Program-made: the position numbers and the translations under genes
Shown here: positions 38,994 to 47,755 of the stretch, piece by piece
Layout of the letters: each line of letters opens with the position of its first letter
Position numbering within the stretch: position 1 is the first letter of the stretch
NCBI RefSeq assembly: GCF_030915385.1
Contig: NZ_CP133268.1
Span: 4,128,001 to 4,192,000, forward strand
Direction of reading: 5' to 3'
DNA: 64,000 nt
Source: Neobacillus sp. PS3-12
Lineage (GTDB): Bacteria; Bacillota; Bacilli; Bacillales; Cytobacillaceae
Notes under the pieces: model-generated
What the model was told of the DNA's origin: nothing
What the model saw: only the letters and a program-made list of their open reading frames with translations
Databases searched by the model: none

Positions 38994-40055
38994 ATGAAAA
39001 GGCTTGCAAACTGGTGCTTAATTTCGCTAATAGCGATGTTAACGTTTATTCTCTCCGGATGTGGCGGTGAACCGTATTTGTCTGCCCTGAAACCTGCCGG
39101 TGAAGTTGCCAAAATGGAATTTGATTTAATGACATTAAGCACATTAATCATGGTAGGCGTTATTGCAGTTGTTTCTATTATTTTTATCATTGTCTTGATT
39201 CGGTTTAGACGAAAAGATGACACGATCCCTAAACAAGTGGAAGGAAGCCACAAATTAGAAATAATATGGACTGTCATTCCAATTCTTTTGCTTCTTATTC
39301 TAGCAGTGCCAACTATCACCACCACATTTAAGCTTGCTGATGTGTCTGCAATGAATAATAAAAACTCCAAAGCTCTCGTTGTCAATGTGCGCTCACACTT
39401 GTATTGGTGGGACTTTGAATATCCTAGTCAGAAAATTGTGACAAGTAATGAATTAGTTGTCCCAACAAATGAAAAGGTTTACTTCTCTTTAAAATCGATG
39501 GATGTAAAGCACTCATTCTGGATTCCTGCAGTTGGAGGAAAGATGGACACCAATCCAGAAAACATCAATAAATTCTGGCTGGAGTTTGATAATAAAAAAG
39601 CAAATGAGGCTGGGAATTTATTTTATGGAAAGTGTGCAGAACTCTGCGGCCCTTCCCATGCTTTAATGGACTTTAAAGTTAAAGCGATTTCTCGTAGTAA
39701 ATTTAATAGCTGGGTTGCTTCGATGCAGAATGTTAAAAAGGCAGAACCTGCCACATCTAGCTTAGCCCAGGAAGGTCAAAAAATCTTTAATCAAAGTTGT
39801 ATTGCCTGTCATGCTGTAACTCCGGCGAATACAACACCTGAAAATGCAAGGCTGGCTCCAAATCTAACAAACTTCGGCGACCGCTCACGTGTTGCTGGTA
39901 TTTTGCCACATACAAAAGAAGATGTGAAAAAGTGGATTCAAAATCCAGAATCATATAAACCAGGTAATAAAATGACAGGAAAATACCCACAAATGTCTGA
40001 TGCACAGCTTGATGCGTTAGCAGAATATTTGATGGGATTAAAAGTTCAGCAATAA
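38994..40055 (+). CDS. ctaC: Cytochrome caa3 oxidase subunit II
   Basis: 353 residues. A lipoprotein signal with FILSGC, two membrane helices, a cupredoxin CuA domain (CAELCGPSH near residue 213), and a C-terminal cytochrome c domain with heme motif CIACH and a Met ligand in KYPQMSD. This fusion defines a caa3-type oxidase. ATG at 38994 is chosen because the product then has a proper lipoprotein signal; the extension to 38952 would spoil it. Confidence 0.95.
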   Translation: MKRLANWCLISLIAMLTFILSGCGGEPYLSALKPAGEVAKMEFDLMTLSTLIMVGVIAVVSIIFIIVLIRFRRKDDTIPKQVEGSHKLEIIWTVIPILLLLILAVPTITTTFKLADVSAMNNKNSKALVVNVRSHLYWWDFEYPSQKIVTSNELVVPTNEKVYFSLKSMDVKHSFWIPAVGGKMDTNPENINKFWLEFDNKKANEAGNLFYGKCAELCGPSHALMDFKVKAISRSKFNSWVASMQNVKKAEPATSSLAQEGQKIFNQSCIACHAVTPANTTPENARLAPNLTNFGDRSRVAGILPHTKEDVKKWIQNPESYKPGNKMTGKYPQMSDAQLDALAEYLMGLKVQQ

Positions 40056-40088
40056 AAAGGGACTCTTTAAAAAGGGAGGTTAAAATTT

Positions 40089-41957
40089 GTGAGTACCAAT
40101 GCTCAAAAGAAGGGGTTTGGCAGAACATTATGGGATTTTTTAACAACCGTTGACCATAAAAAAATTGCCATTTTGTATTTGATTGCAGGAGGATTTTTCT
40201 TCCTAATCGGCGGAATTGAAGCAATGATGATTCGGATCCAGCTTGCTGTCCCGAATAATGATTTTGTAAGTGCCGGACTATACAATGAAATAATGACAAT
40301 GCATGGAACTACGATGATCTTTCTTGCCGCGATGCCACTTGTTTTTGGTTTTATGAATGCCGTTATGCCGTTACAGATTGGGGCTCGCGATGTATCTTTT
40401 CCATTCGTAAATTCTTTAGGATTTTGGCTTTTCTTTTTTGGCGGAATATTCTTGAATCTTTCGTGGTTTTTGGGCGGTGCACCTGATGCAGGCTGGACCT
40501 CTTATGCTTCGTTAACAATGGCGTCCAAAGGGCATGGCGTTGATTTTTATATTCTGGGATTATCGATTTCAGGGATTGGTACCTTGATTGGTGGAATCAA
40601 CTTCCTGGCGACGATCATTAACATGCGTGCACCCGGGATGACTTATATGAGAATGCCATTGTTTACTTGGACCACTTTTGTCACATCTGCACTTATCTTA
40701 TTTGCCTTTCCGCCTTTAACTGTTGGACTGGTTCTAATGATGTTTGACCGTTTGTTTGGGGCCCATTTCTTTGATGTGGCCTTTGGTGGAAACACAATTA
40801 TTTGGGAACATTTTTTCTGGATTTTTGGGCATCCGGAGGTATATATTTTAATTCTTCCTGCTTTTGGTATTTTTTCGGAAATCTTTCCGATTTTCTCTAG
40901 GAAACGGTTATTTGGGTATTCTTCAATGGTATTTGCTACTGTATTAATCGGTTTCTTAGGATTCATGGTTTGGGCACACCACATGTTTACAGATGGATTA
41001 GGTCCAGTTGCAAACGCCATTTTCGCTGTTGCCACAATGGCAATAGGAATACCAACTGGGATTAAGATTTTTAACTGGCTTTTAACCATGTGGGGCGGGA
41101 GTGTTAAATTTACAACACCGATGCATTATGCTGTTGCTTTTATTCCCTCGTTCGTGGCAGGTGGAGTTACAGGGGTAATGCTTGCATCGGCAGCCGCTGA
41201 CTATCAATATCATGACACCTATTTCGTAGTAGCCCATTTCCATTATGTTATTGTTGGCGGAGTTGTGTTCGCCGTTTTAGCTGGGACACATTTATATTGG
41301 CCAAAAATGTTTGGTACAATGCTTAATGAAGTATTAGGGAAGATTACATTTTGGCTATTCCTAATTGGCTTTCATCTGACTTTCTTTGTTCAGCACTTTT
41401 TAGGTTTAATGGGGATGCCTCGACGCGTCTTTACATACCTGCCTGGACAGGGATTTGAAACAGCCAATATGGTAAGTTCAATTGGCGCATTCTTTATGGC
41501 AGCTGGTGTGATCATTCTTCTAATAAATGTGGTTATCACATCAGTTAAAAATCAAAAGGTTGGAAATGATCCATGGGGGGATGGACGTACACTTGAATGG
41601 TCGATTTCCTCTCCACCTCCATATTACAATTTCAAGCAACTTCCGCTTGTTCGTGGGTTGGATGCCTTTTGGTTGGAAAAAATGGAAGGCAAAAAAGGGA
41701 TGACGCCGGCAGAACCGCTGGGGGATATTCATATGCCTAACTCATCCTTTATACCGTTTATGATTGCACTCGGACTTTTTATTGCAGCGTTCGGCGCCAT
41801 GTATCATGCTGACCATAAGCCTTGGGCACTGCCAGTTCTGATCATTGGCCTTGCTGTTACTTTACTATCAATGCTTACCCGCTCTGTTAAAGATGATCAT
41901 GGGTACCATATTCATAAGGAAGAACTCATGGAGGAAGAAAAGGGGGTTAAGGCATAA
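40089..41957 (+). CDS. ctaD: Cytochrome caa3 oxidase subunit I
   Basis: 622 residues with 12-14 helices. Binds heme a, heme a3 and CuB and reduces oxygen while pumping protons. Visible are the HPEVY motif with the cross-linked His-Tyr pair, the CuB histidines in WAHHMF, and the heme ligands in HFHYVIVGG. GTG start with GGGAGG upstream. The stop codon overlaps the ctaE start. Confidence 0.97.
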   Translation: MSTNAQKKGFGRTLWDFLTTVDHKKIAILYLIAGGFFFLIGGIEAMMIRIQLAVPNNDFVSAGLYNEIMTMHGTTMIFLAAMPLVFGFMNAVMPLQIGARDVSFPFVNSLGFWLFFFGGIFLNLSWFLGGAPDAGWTSYASLTMASKGHGVDFYILGLSISGIGTLIGGINFLATIINMRAPGMTYMRMPLFTWTTFVTSALILFAFPPLTVGLVLMMFDRLFGAHFFDVAFGGNTIIWEHFFWIFGHPEVYILILPAFGIFSEIFPIFSRKRLFGYSSMVFATVLIGFLGFMVWAHHMFTDGLGPVANAIFAVATMAIGIPTGIKIFNWLLTMWGGSVKFTTPMHYAVAFIPSFVAGGVTGVMLASAAADYQYHDTYFVVAHFHYVIVGGVVFAVLAGTHLYWPKMFGTMLNEVLGKITFWLFLIGFHLTFFVQHFLGLMGMPRRVFTYLPGQGFETANMVSSIGAFFMAAGVIILLINVVITSVKNQKVGNDPWGDGRTLEWSISSPPPYYNFKQLPLVRGLDAFWLEKMEGKKGMTPAEPLGDIHMPNSSFIPFMIALGLFIAAFGAMYHADHKPWALPVLIIGLAVTLLSMLTRSVKDDHGYHIHKEELMEEEKGVKA

Positions 41958-42586
41958 TGCATGTTGAAGAAAAATTCACATATGAAACTTGGCCTGCTGC
42001 ACCCGAAAAAGCAACCCTTGAGGCTAAAAATAAATTTTTGGGTTTTTGGTTATTCTTAGGGGGAGAGTCGGTTCTCTTTGCCTCCCTGTTTGCAACATAC
42101 CTTGCTTTAAAGGATAAAGTGCCAAATGCAAGTATGGCACATGCTAAAGACCTTTTTGAAATGCCGACGACATTTGTCTCAACAATGCTTTTGCTAACAA
42201 GTTCTTTAACCAGTGTTTATGCAATTTATCAGATGAAAAACTTTGCCTTCAAGAAAATGATGCTTTGGTTTGTCATAACTGCTTTATTAGGCGCAGGCTT
42301 CCTGGGATTGGAAATTTATGAATTTAACAACTATGTTCATGAATTCCATCATACTTTTACTAGTAGCGCATTTGGTTCTGCTTTTTACACATTGGTGGGT
42401 TTTCATGGGGGACATGTCGCTTTCGGTCTTTTGTGGATTCTTTCATTGATGTTTAGAAATGCCAAACGAGGGTTAAATCTTTATAATGCTCCTAAATTTT
42501 ATGTTTTTAGCCTTTATTGGCACTTTATTGACGTCGTGTGGGTATTTATCTTTACGGTTGTGTATTTAATGGGAATGGTGGGATAG
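41957..42586 (+). CDS. ctaE: Cytochrome caa3 oxidase subunit III
   Basis: 209 residues with five helices, the short form of subunit III. It supports assembly and stability of the oxidase. Characteristic stretches are GFHGGHVAFGLLW and YWHFIDVVWVFIF. It overlaps the last base of ctaD (TAATG), showing tight translational coupling. Confidence 0.95.
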   Translation: MHVEEKFTYETWPAAPEKATLEAKNKFLGFWLFLGGESVLFASLFATYLALKDKVPNASMAHAKDLFEMPTTFVSTMLLLTSSLTSVYAIYQMKNFAFKKMMLWFVITALLGAGFLGLEIYEFNNYVHEFHHTFTSSAFGSAFYTLVGFHGGHVAFGLLWILSLMFRNAKRGLNLYNAPKFYVFSLYWHFIDVVWVFIFTVVYLMGMVG

Positions 42587-42590
42587 GCTG

Positions 42591-42926
42591 ATGGAAAATC
42601 AACAAGTAAACTCAGGCAACCCAAGGGTGGACATTGAATATAGACGGAAAAAAAGTACAGAGGAAATGAGATACCATATAATCTCCTTTTCCATGATGAT
42701 TTTCTTAACTTTTATAGCATTTGCTGCTGTAGGGTTTAAAGGAGTAACAAAATCATTTACGCCTCCGTTTATTCTCCTATTGGCTATTGTTCAAGTAATA
42801 TTTCAACTGTACTATTTTATGCACATGAAACATAAAGGTCATGAAGCTCCAAGCATGTTTATATTTTCGGGGGCTTTGGTAGGGTTTATTATAATTTTAA
42901 CTTTTACAACTATTATCTGGTGGTAA
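42591..42926 (+). CDS. ctaF: Cytochrome caa3 oxidase subunit IVB
   Basis: 111 residues with three helices, cytochrome c oxidase subunit IV family (FQLYYFMHMKHK). It starts 4 bases after ctaE, so it is in the same operon. A terminator follows before ctaG. Confidence 0.92.
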   Translation: MENQQVNSGNPRVDIEYRRKKSTEEMRYHIISFSMMIFLTFIAFAAVGFKGVTKSFTPPFILLLAIVQVIFQLYYFMHMKHKGHEAPSMFIFSGALVGFIIILTFTTIIWW

Positions 42927-42962
42927 GAAAAAAAGTCTTTAGTTTTTCTAAAGCCAACAAAA

Positions 42963-42990
42963 GAAAATCGGCTTTAGGCCGATTTTCTTT
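42963..42990 (+). terminator. Terminator after ctaF
   Basis: AAAATCGGC / GCCGATTTT stem with a short TTTAG loop and a T-rich end. ctaG may depend on read-through or its own promoter. Confidence 0.75.
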
Positions 42991-43040
42991 ATTCATTCAT
43001 TGACAGAAAAAATGTTTTTTATAGTATGGAGGTGATGAAA

Positions 43041-43946
43041 GTGCTTTCGCTCGAAATTTTTGGCTTCGAAGCACTATGGAGTCCGTATTTTTTAGCAGCA
43101 TTGCTGGCAGTATTAATCGCCTATTTTCTTTTGTTGGTAAAATATCGCACTCATTTTAAGAACAGTGAACCTCTGACACCAAAGCAAGGAATTTTTTTCG
43201 TACTCTCTGTATTCCTGTTATATGTCATAAAGGGGTCGCCGCTTGATTTGATGGCTCATCTTTTGTTTTATATTCATATGATTCAAATGGCAGTCTTAAC
43301 TTTAATCATTCCACCTTTATTTATTTTCAGTATTCCGTCATGGGTGTGGAGAAATTCTTTAAACTGGAAACCTTTTAGACTGATGTTTTTATTGTTCACA
43401 CAGCCGCTTTTTGCACTGCTAGTGTTTAGTGGAGTTTTTTCGTTCTACCATATTCCATTAATTTTTGATCATGTAATGGAGAATATATGGCTGCATGCAG
43501 GCTATTCTATTTTGTTATTTATTGTTTCAACTTTTATGTGGTGGCCGTTGGTGAATGAATTGTCAGAATATCAAACACTAAATGGAATAAAAAAGGTTGG
43601 CTATATTTTTGCTGGCGGTATTTTGTTAACTCCGGCTTGTGCATTAATCATTTTTGCCAGTTCACCAATGTATGAAACCTATTCTGATCCCAAAGCATGG
43701 GGACAAATGATGAGCCTGTGCGTAGGCTCAACTACCTTTAATAGTTTAAATATTAGTGGACCGGAATTGTTTAGTTCAATGTCCGCACTTCACGATCAAC
43801 AGCTTGGCGGAGTACTAATGAAGGTTATACAAGAAATAATTTATGGAACTATGTTAGGTCGTGTCTTTTTTGAATGGTACCGGAAGGACCAAGAAGAATC
43901 AGAAAGAGAACAAAAATCTAGTTTATATCCAACTCTCAATGAATAA
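43041..43946 (+). CDS. ctaG: Cytochrome c oxidase assembly factor CtaG
   Basis: 301 residues, polytopic membrane protein of the Bacillus CtaG_caa3 family. In B. subtilis CtaG is needed for active caa3 oxidase. Hydrophobic segments are spread through its length, with His residues in HLLFYIHMIQM. I use the GTG at 43041 because GGAGGTGAT is correctly spaced; the ATGs at 43026 and 43035 overlap the ribosome site. Confidence 0.9.
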   Translation: MLSLEIFGFEALWSPYFLAALLAVLIAYFLLLVKYRTHFKNSEPLTPKQGIFFVLSVFLLYVIKGSPLDLMAHLLFYIHMIQMAVLTLIIPPLFIFSIPSWVWRNSLNWKPFRLMFLLFTQPLFALLVFSGVFSFYHIPLIFDHVMENIWLHAGYSILLFIVSTFMWWPLVNELSEYQTLNGIKKVGYIFAGGILLTPACALIIFASSPMYETYSDPKAWGQMMSLCVGSTTFNSLNISGPELFSSMSALHDQQLGGVLMKVIQEIIYGTMLGRVFFEWYRKDQEESEREQKSSLYPTLNE

Positions 43947-43947
43947 C

Positions 43948-43972
43948 CTCCCGAGCTTGGGAGATTTTTTTT
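43948..43972 (+). terminator. Terminator after ctaG
   Basis: CTCCC / GGGAG hairpin with a 6-nt loop followed by eight Ts. Confidence 0.8.
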
Positions 43973-44052
43973 GGCAATGAAGGGTTGTTGGTTGAAAAAG
44001 GATGTAGTCTACCTTAAAATTATTGTAGAAATAATCAGGAAAAGAGTGGATT

Positions 44053-44520
44053 ATGATGAATTCCTTACCTGTTTTACCGACAATTAGTACGACATTTATT
44101 GTCTTGAGCGCTATTACCGTTGGAATTGGCTGGGTACAAATTAAACAGCGGAAAATAGAGGCTCACAAAAAGACAATGATTACAGCCGCAATCTTTGCCC
44201 TTATTTTCTTCATCATTTATGCAACAAGAACGATTTTTCTAGGGAACACTTCGTTTGGCGGTCCTAATAATGTAAAAGTTTATTACACTATTTTTCTTAT
44301 CTTTCATATCACTTTGGCAACAGTGGGAGCTGTTTTGGGAATTGTCAATTTAGTTACCGGGTTTAAGAAAAAATTCTCTATTCACCGTAAATTGGGACCG
44401 ATTACGAGTGTAGTATGGTTCTGTACTGGTATTACAGGGGTAGCAGTGTACTTGTTGCTTTATGTGTTTTATAAGGGTGGAGAAACAACATCTGTCATAA
44501 AAGCTATTTTAGGTTTTTAA
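44053..44520 (+). CDS. ctaM: CtaM/YozB-like DUF420 membrane protein
   Basis: 155 residues with four helices, DUF420 family. In Staphylococcus aureus CtaM (DUF420) is required for maturation of a heme-aa3 oxidase; B. subtilis YozB is a homologue located elsewhere. Its place directly after ctaG supports an oxidase-assembly role. Conserved His residues lie in IFHITLA and SIHRKLGP. Start may be either of two adjacent ATGs. Confidence 0.85.
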   Translation: MMNSLPVLPTISTTFIVLSAITVGIGWVQIKQRKIEAHKKTMITAAIFALIFFIIYATRTIFLGNTSFGGPNNVKVYYTIFLIFHITLATVGAVLGIVNLVTGFKKKFSIHRKLGPITSVVWFCTGITGVAVYLLLYVFYKGGETTSVIKAILGF

Positions 44521-44556
44521 AAAAGAAGCCGCATCCATTGATGCGGCTTCTTTTCT
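44521..44556. terminator. Bidirectional terminator between ctaM and ylbA
   Basis: A perfect 15-bp stem AAAAGAAGCCGCATC and complement with a CATT loop. Confidence 0.9.
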
Positions 44557-44914
44557 ATATCGAGAACTTTTCAATTTCAGTTTTCAATGTATCAAGGATT
44601 GTTTGGCATTGGTTGACAAGGGTTTGCGGGTAAAATTCATCGTCTCCATATTCTACACCATGTGGATAGTAGTATTTACCAAGAATTGGTGTCATCAATT
44701 GAATAACCGCTTTATGTGCACCCACATCCCCTTCGATCGCATAACCGCGAACACGAAGGTAATAGACGCCTTCCTTCAATTCAAATTTTTTATCATATGT
44801 AACTCTCTCATAATCCCATTGCCCTTCACGTATTAAACCCTTTGCTTGCATAACATCATCTAAGCGGTTTAGATCTGCTTTTAGTTGTTCATAGCCTATA
44901 TTTTCAAACTTCAC
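44555..44914 (-). CDS. ylbA: YugN-like family protein YlbA
   Basis: 119 residues (B. subtilis YlbA about 120). YugN-like domain with the conserved stretch GQWDYERVTYDKKFEL. Cytosolic, function unknown. A GTG at 44914 follows AGGAGGG with a 6-nt gap and gives the expected length; the frame extending to 44965 contains no better site. Confidence 0.82.
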   Translation of the reverse strand: MKFENIGYEQLKADLNRLDDVMQAKGLIREGQWDYERVTYDKKFELKEGVYYLRVRGYAIEGDVGAHKAVIQLMTPILGKYYYPHGVEYGDDEFYPQTLVNQCQTILDTLKTEIEKFSI

Positions 44915-45136
44915 GATAATCCCTCCTAAAACCATGCATTTAAAGAAACTCAAATACGCTAACAATACATCTTATCATTTTAATAATAGTTGAAATCAGA
45001 TTAAACTGCAATGATTTATCCAACAACCTTTTTCGAATAATTCTGTTTCTAAAGGAAATATTATTACAAACAGAAGCACTCCCAATTCAGCTGTGCATAA
45101 ATGAAAAAAATAATATAAAAGGTCTGGTGAAAAAAC

Positions 45137-45571
45137 ATGGAAAAGATTCGTGATATTATGACTGATGATATTGAATGTTGTTCACTATTGGATAATGTTT
45201 ATGAAGTGGCAGTAAAAATGAAAGAACTTAATGTGGGTGCGATCCCAATTGTTGATCAAGGAAAAATAGTAGGAATGATTACTGATAGAGATATCGTGCT
45301 AAGGTGTATTGCTGAGAAACATCCAGCATCTTCGAAAGTGGGAGATATTATGAGCAGTGATCTGATTACAATTTCTGCGGATGCAGACAGTAAAGAAGCC
45401 GTACAGCTAATGGCGAAGCACCAAATACGCCGTTTGCCTGTCGTAGAAGGCGGGAAGTTAATAGGAATTGTCTCGCTTGGGGATTTTGCAGTTCGTGAAT
45501 TAACGGACGACCAAGCAAAAACAGCACTAAGTGATATCTCTGAAACAAGTCAAAGTCAAATGAATCATTAA
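45137..45571 (+). CDS. ylbB: CBS-domain protein YlbB
   Basis: 144 residues made of two CBS motifs (about 3-55 and 67-122) with typical MITDRDIVLR and IVSLGDFA ends. Such pairs bind adenine nucleotides and act as sensors; the partner is unknown. It matches B. subtilis YlbB in length and place. ATG follows GGTCTGG, a weak ribosome site. Confidence 0.85.
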   Translation: MEKIRDIMTDDIECCSLLDNVYEVAVKMKELNVGAIPIVDQGKIVGMITDRDIVLRCIAEKHPASSKVGDIMSSDLITISADADSKEAVQLMAKHQIRRLPVVEGGKLIGIVSLGDFAVRELTDDQAKTALSDISETSQSQMNH

Positions 45572-45595
45572 GAGTTACATGAATTTTTTCTAAAA

Positions 45596-45630
45596 AACAG
45601 GTACAATCTTGTATTGCACCTGTCTTTTTA
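45596..45630 (+). terminator. Terminator after ylbB
   Basis: ACAGGT plus CAAT pairs with ATTG plus ACCTGT around CTTGT, followed by CTTTTT. Confidence 0.75.
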
Positions 45631-45747
45631 TGTTAAATTGAAGTTAACGAACATTTTGAGATGTCAGATATGTTAAAGAGATTTTGGATAAATAGATATG
45701 ACGAATACATAATGTTTGAAATTGTAAGCACAAGGAGGCCGAATCCT

Positions 45748-46812
45748 CTGCGAACACTTTTTAGAATCTTAATTATTTCAACGATTTTCTTGATCATCGG
45801 GTTTTATTTAAATGTTATGGGGCAGGATGGCAAGGAAGTACTCATTAAGAAAAGCCTGCCTAAACAGTCAAATGAAGCTATAACCAAAAACCAGCAGGGC
45901 CAAGGCAGACCTTCCACTGAAAGACCAAAGGAAGGGTTATCAAAACTAATTGGGGAAGATGTAGAAAGTTTAGAGGGGGAATTTGGTAAACCGCAAAGAA
46001 TTGATCAAACCATTTATGGGTATCAATGGTATATTTATAATCTTCATTCTAACGAGTATTTTCAAGCCGGAGTCGAAGATGGCCATGTGGTCACCGTTTA
46101 TGCCATTGGTGATCAATTAGATATAGAGCCCTTTGAAATCGGGCAGCCTGTTGAGGAAGTATTTAATACACAATATATCGATACAAATGTTGATATTAAC
46201 TTAGGCGGAAATACCTACCGATTTGAACTAAATGATACTGATATTAATCTCAGACCACTTATTCAGTTGGGGGATATTTATGTCCAGCTTTATTTTGATA
46301 AATTTACCGGTGAGCTTTCAAGTGTTCGTTATTTAAACGCTGAGACACTTATAAAAGAGAGGTCATATGAACTTGTCTATCATGGTGAATTAATTGAACC
46401 TCCTGCACCTGATGAATCCCTTTGGGAAATGGTGCAAAATGGAACGGCAAAAGAAATTTTTGATATTACCAATGTATTGCGTTTGAGGAATGGGCAAAAG
46501 AAGTTGAGATGGGATGAAAGCGTAGCGAATGTGGCATTCGAACATAGTAAGGACATGTTCGAAACAAATGAATATACCCATACCTCTGCTAAGTATGGGA
46601 ATCTGTCAAATCGGTTAAAAGCGGCTCAGGTTGAATATCAATCGGCAGGAGAAAATATTGCGGCAAATTATACAGATGGACCTGCTGTAGTAGAGGGATG
46701 GCTAAATAGCCAAAGTCATCGCCAAGCGATGCTTAGTAAAAACTTCACACACATCGGTGTAGGTGTTTACCAGAAATATTATACTCAGGATTATGTCCAA
46801 AAAATAAAATAA
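45748..46812 (+). CDS. ylbC: YlbC, CAP/SCP-domain secreted or membrane-anchored protein
   Basis: 354 residues if the CTG at 45748 is the start. A strong AAGGAGG lies 9 bases before it and the product then opens with a membrane anchor (LFRILIISTIFLIIGFYLN). ATGs at 45661, 45670 and 45712 have no such site and would give a protein longer than B. subtilis YlbC (about 346). A CAP-associated N-terminal domain is followed by a CAP/SCP domain from about 230 (LRLRNGQKKL, AGENIAAN, HRQAMLSKNFTHIGVG). Extracellular role unknown. Confidence 0.82.
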   Translation: MRTLFRILIISTIFLIIGFYLNVMGQDGKEVLIKKSLPKQSNEAITKNQQGQGRPSTERPKEGLSKLIGEDVESLEGEFGKPQRIDQTIYGYQWYIYNLHSNEYFQAGVEDGHVVTVYAIGDQLDIEPFEIGQPVEEVFNTQYIDTNVDINLGGNTYRFELNDTDINLRPLIQLGDIYVQLYFDKFTGELSSVRYLNAETLIKERSYELVYHGELIEPPAPDESLWEMVQNGTAKEIFDITNVLRLRNGQKKLRWDESVANVAFEHSKDMFETNEYTHTSAKYGNLSNRLKAAQVEYQSAGENIAANYTDGPAVVEGWLNSQSHRQAMLSKNFTHIGVGVYQKYYTQDYVQKIK

Positions 46813-46828
46813 CCAAAAAATAAAATAA
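46797..46828 (+). repeat. 16-bp tandem duplication across the ylbC stop
   Basis: CCAAAAAATAAAATAA occurs twice in a row (46797-46812 and 46813-46828). The first copy ends with the ylbC stop codon, so the second is untranslated and supplies a second in-frame stop. Confidence 0.9.
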
Positions 46829-46886
46829 CAGACTTGAAGTCTCGAAGTTCGTGAAGTGATATAACATATAATAGTATTAAATTTTC

Positions 46887-46913
46887 ACCAAACGATTAAA
46901 TTTTCATATTGTA
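46887..46913 (+). promoter_or_regulatory. Candidate sigma-K promoter of ylbD-ylbE
   Basis: AC at 46887-46888, a 16-bp spacer, then CATATTGTA (46905-46913) fit the sigma-K pattern AC-N16-CATANNNTA exactly. The gene that follows belongs to a spore-coat family, consistent with mother-cell expression. Two 12-base direct repeats (ATTAAATTTTCA) overlap the site. Confidence 0.5.
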
Positions 46914-46948
46914 TTATAGGCGAATTCAAATCGTTAGAGGTGAAAAAA

Positions 46949-47392
46949 GTGAAACAAAAGAGTTTACACCCATCAGTGATCAAATTTAAAGAATTTGTGA
47001 AAAACAATCCAAAAATTATTCAAGAGGTCCGACAGGGCAGAGCAACCTGGCAGGAACTTTATGAAGACTGGTATTTATTGGGCGAAGATGATGAACGATG
47101 GGAAACGATTGGAATAAGTAAAAAGTCCGAATCGGGATTGGCGCTTACGAATAAGGAAGCCGGGGAATCCAATGATGGAAAGAAGCTGGATTGGATGTCC
47201 TCAATTACAGGAATGATGAAAAAGATGGATGCCAATCAATTACAGTCCCATGTAAATAATTTAAGCCAGGCTATTGGGGCCATTCAGGGGTTATTAGCTC
47301 AATTCCAAGGAGGTCAAGGGGTGACAAACCAGCCAAATCAACAAAGAGAAATCGAAGGACCAAAGCATCCATTTACATTTAGAAAAGATTAA
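46949..47392 (+). CDS. ylbD: YlbD spore coat family protein
   Basis: 147 residues, YlbD_coat family, hydrophilic, with the conserved opening LHPSVIKFKEFVKNNPKII and YEDWYLLGEDD. Considered a spore coat protein in B. subtilis. GTG at 46949 is chosen because AGAGGTG lies 6 bases upstream. It forms a pair with ylbE. Confidence 0.82.
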   Translation: MKQKSLHPSVIKFKEFVKNNPKIIQEVRQGRATWQELYEDWYLLGEDDERWETIGISKKSESGLALTNKEAGESNDGKKLDWMSSITGMMKKMDANQLQSHVNNLSQAIGAIQGLLAQFQGGQGVTNQPNQQREIEGPKHPFTFRKD

Positions 47393-47409
47393 GAAAGGAC
47401 TATCAAAAC

Positions 47410-47652
47410 ATGCGAAAAGAGGTAATGGATTATCTAGAAGGGCAGCGGGAGTTAAAGCAATTCATAAGGGAGCAACCGCAATGGTATCGAAAGCTATCAA
47501 GGAATCCTTTTGACCTGGAAGCACTTGAAATTGCATCATTACATTTTTATAAACGAACGATACCGCATCAAGTAGAAAAGTTTTCAAATGGAGTTCAAAT
47601 GGCCTCAATGATGTTCCATATGTTTCAGTCAATGAATAATCAAAAAGAATGA
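47410..47652 (+). CDS. ylbE: YlbE-like protein
   Basis: 80 residues, YlbE-like family, starting MRKEVMDYLEGQRELKQFIREQP. Function is unknown; it probably shares the ylbD sporulation promoter because only 17 bases separate the two. Hydrophilic and helical. Confidence 0.82.
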   Translation: MRKEVMDYLEGQRELKQFIREQPQWYRKLSRNPFDLEALEIASLHFYKRTIPHQVEKFSNGVQMASMMFHMFQSMNNQKE

Positions 47653-47653
47653 A

Positions 47654-47694
47654 CAGGTCCACGTAGAAAAAGATATGTGGATCTTTTTTATTTG
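47654..47694 (+). terminator. Terminator after ylbE
   Basis: GGTCCAC / GTGGATC stem (one G-U pair) with a loop of about 14 nt and six Ts. Confidence 0.55.
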
Positions 47695-47755
47695 GTCCGT
47701 AAAGAGTAAAAAAGTTAAAGAAGGTGAACAATACATGCATAAAGGAGTGATTAGA

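Noticed and set aside
38906..39385. 159-codon minus-strand frame across ctaC
   Set aside because: Antisense of ctaC without ribosome site or recognisable domain; a coding shadow.
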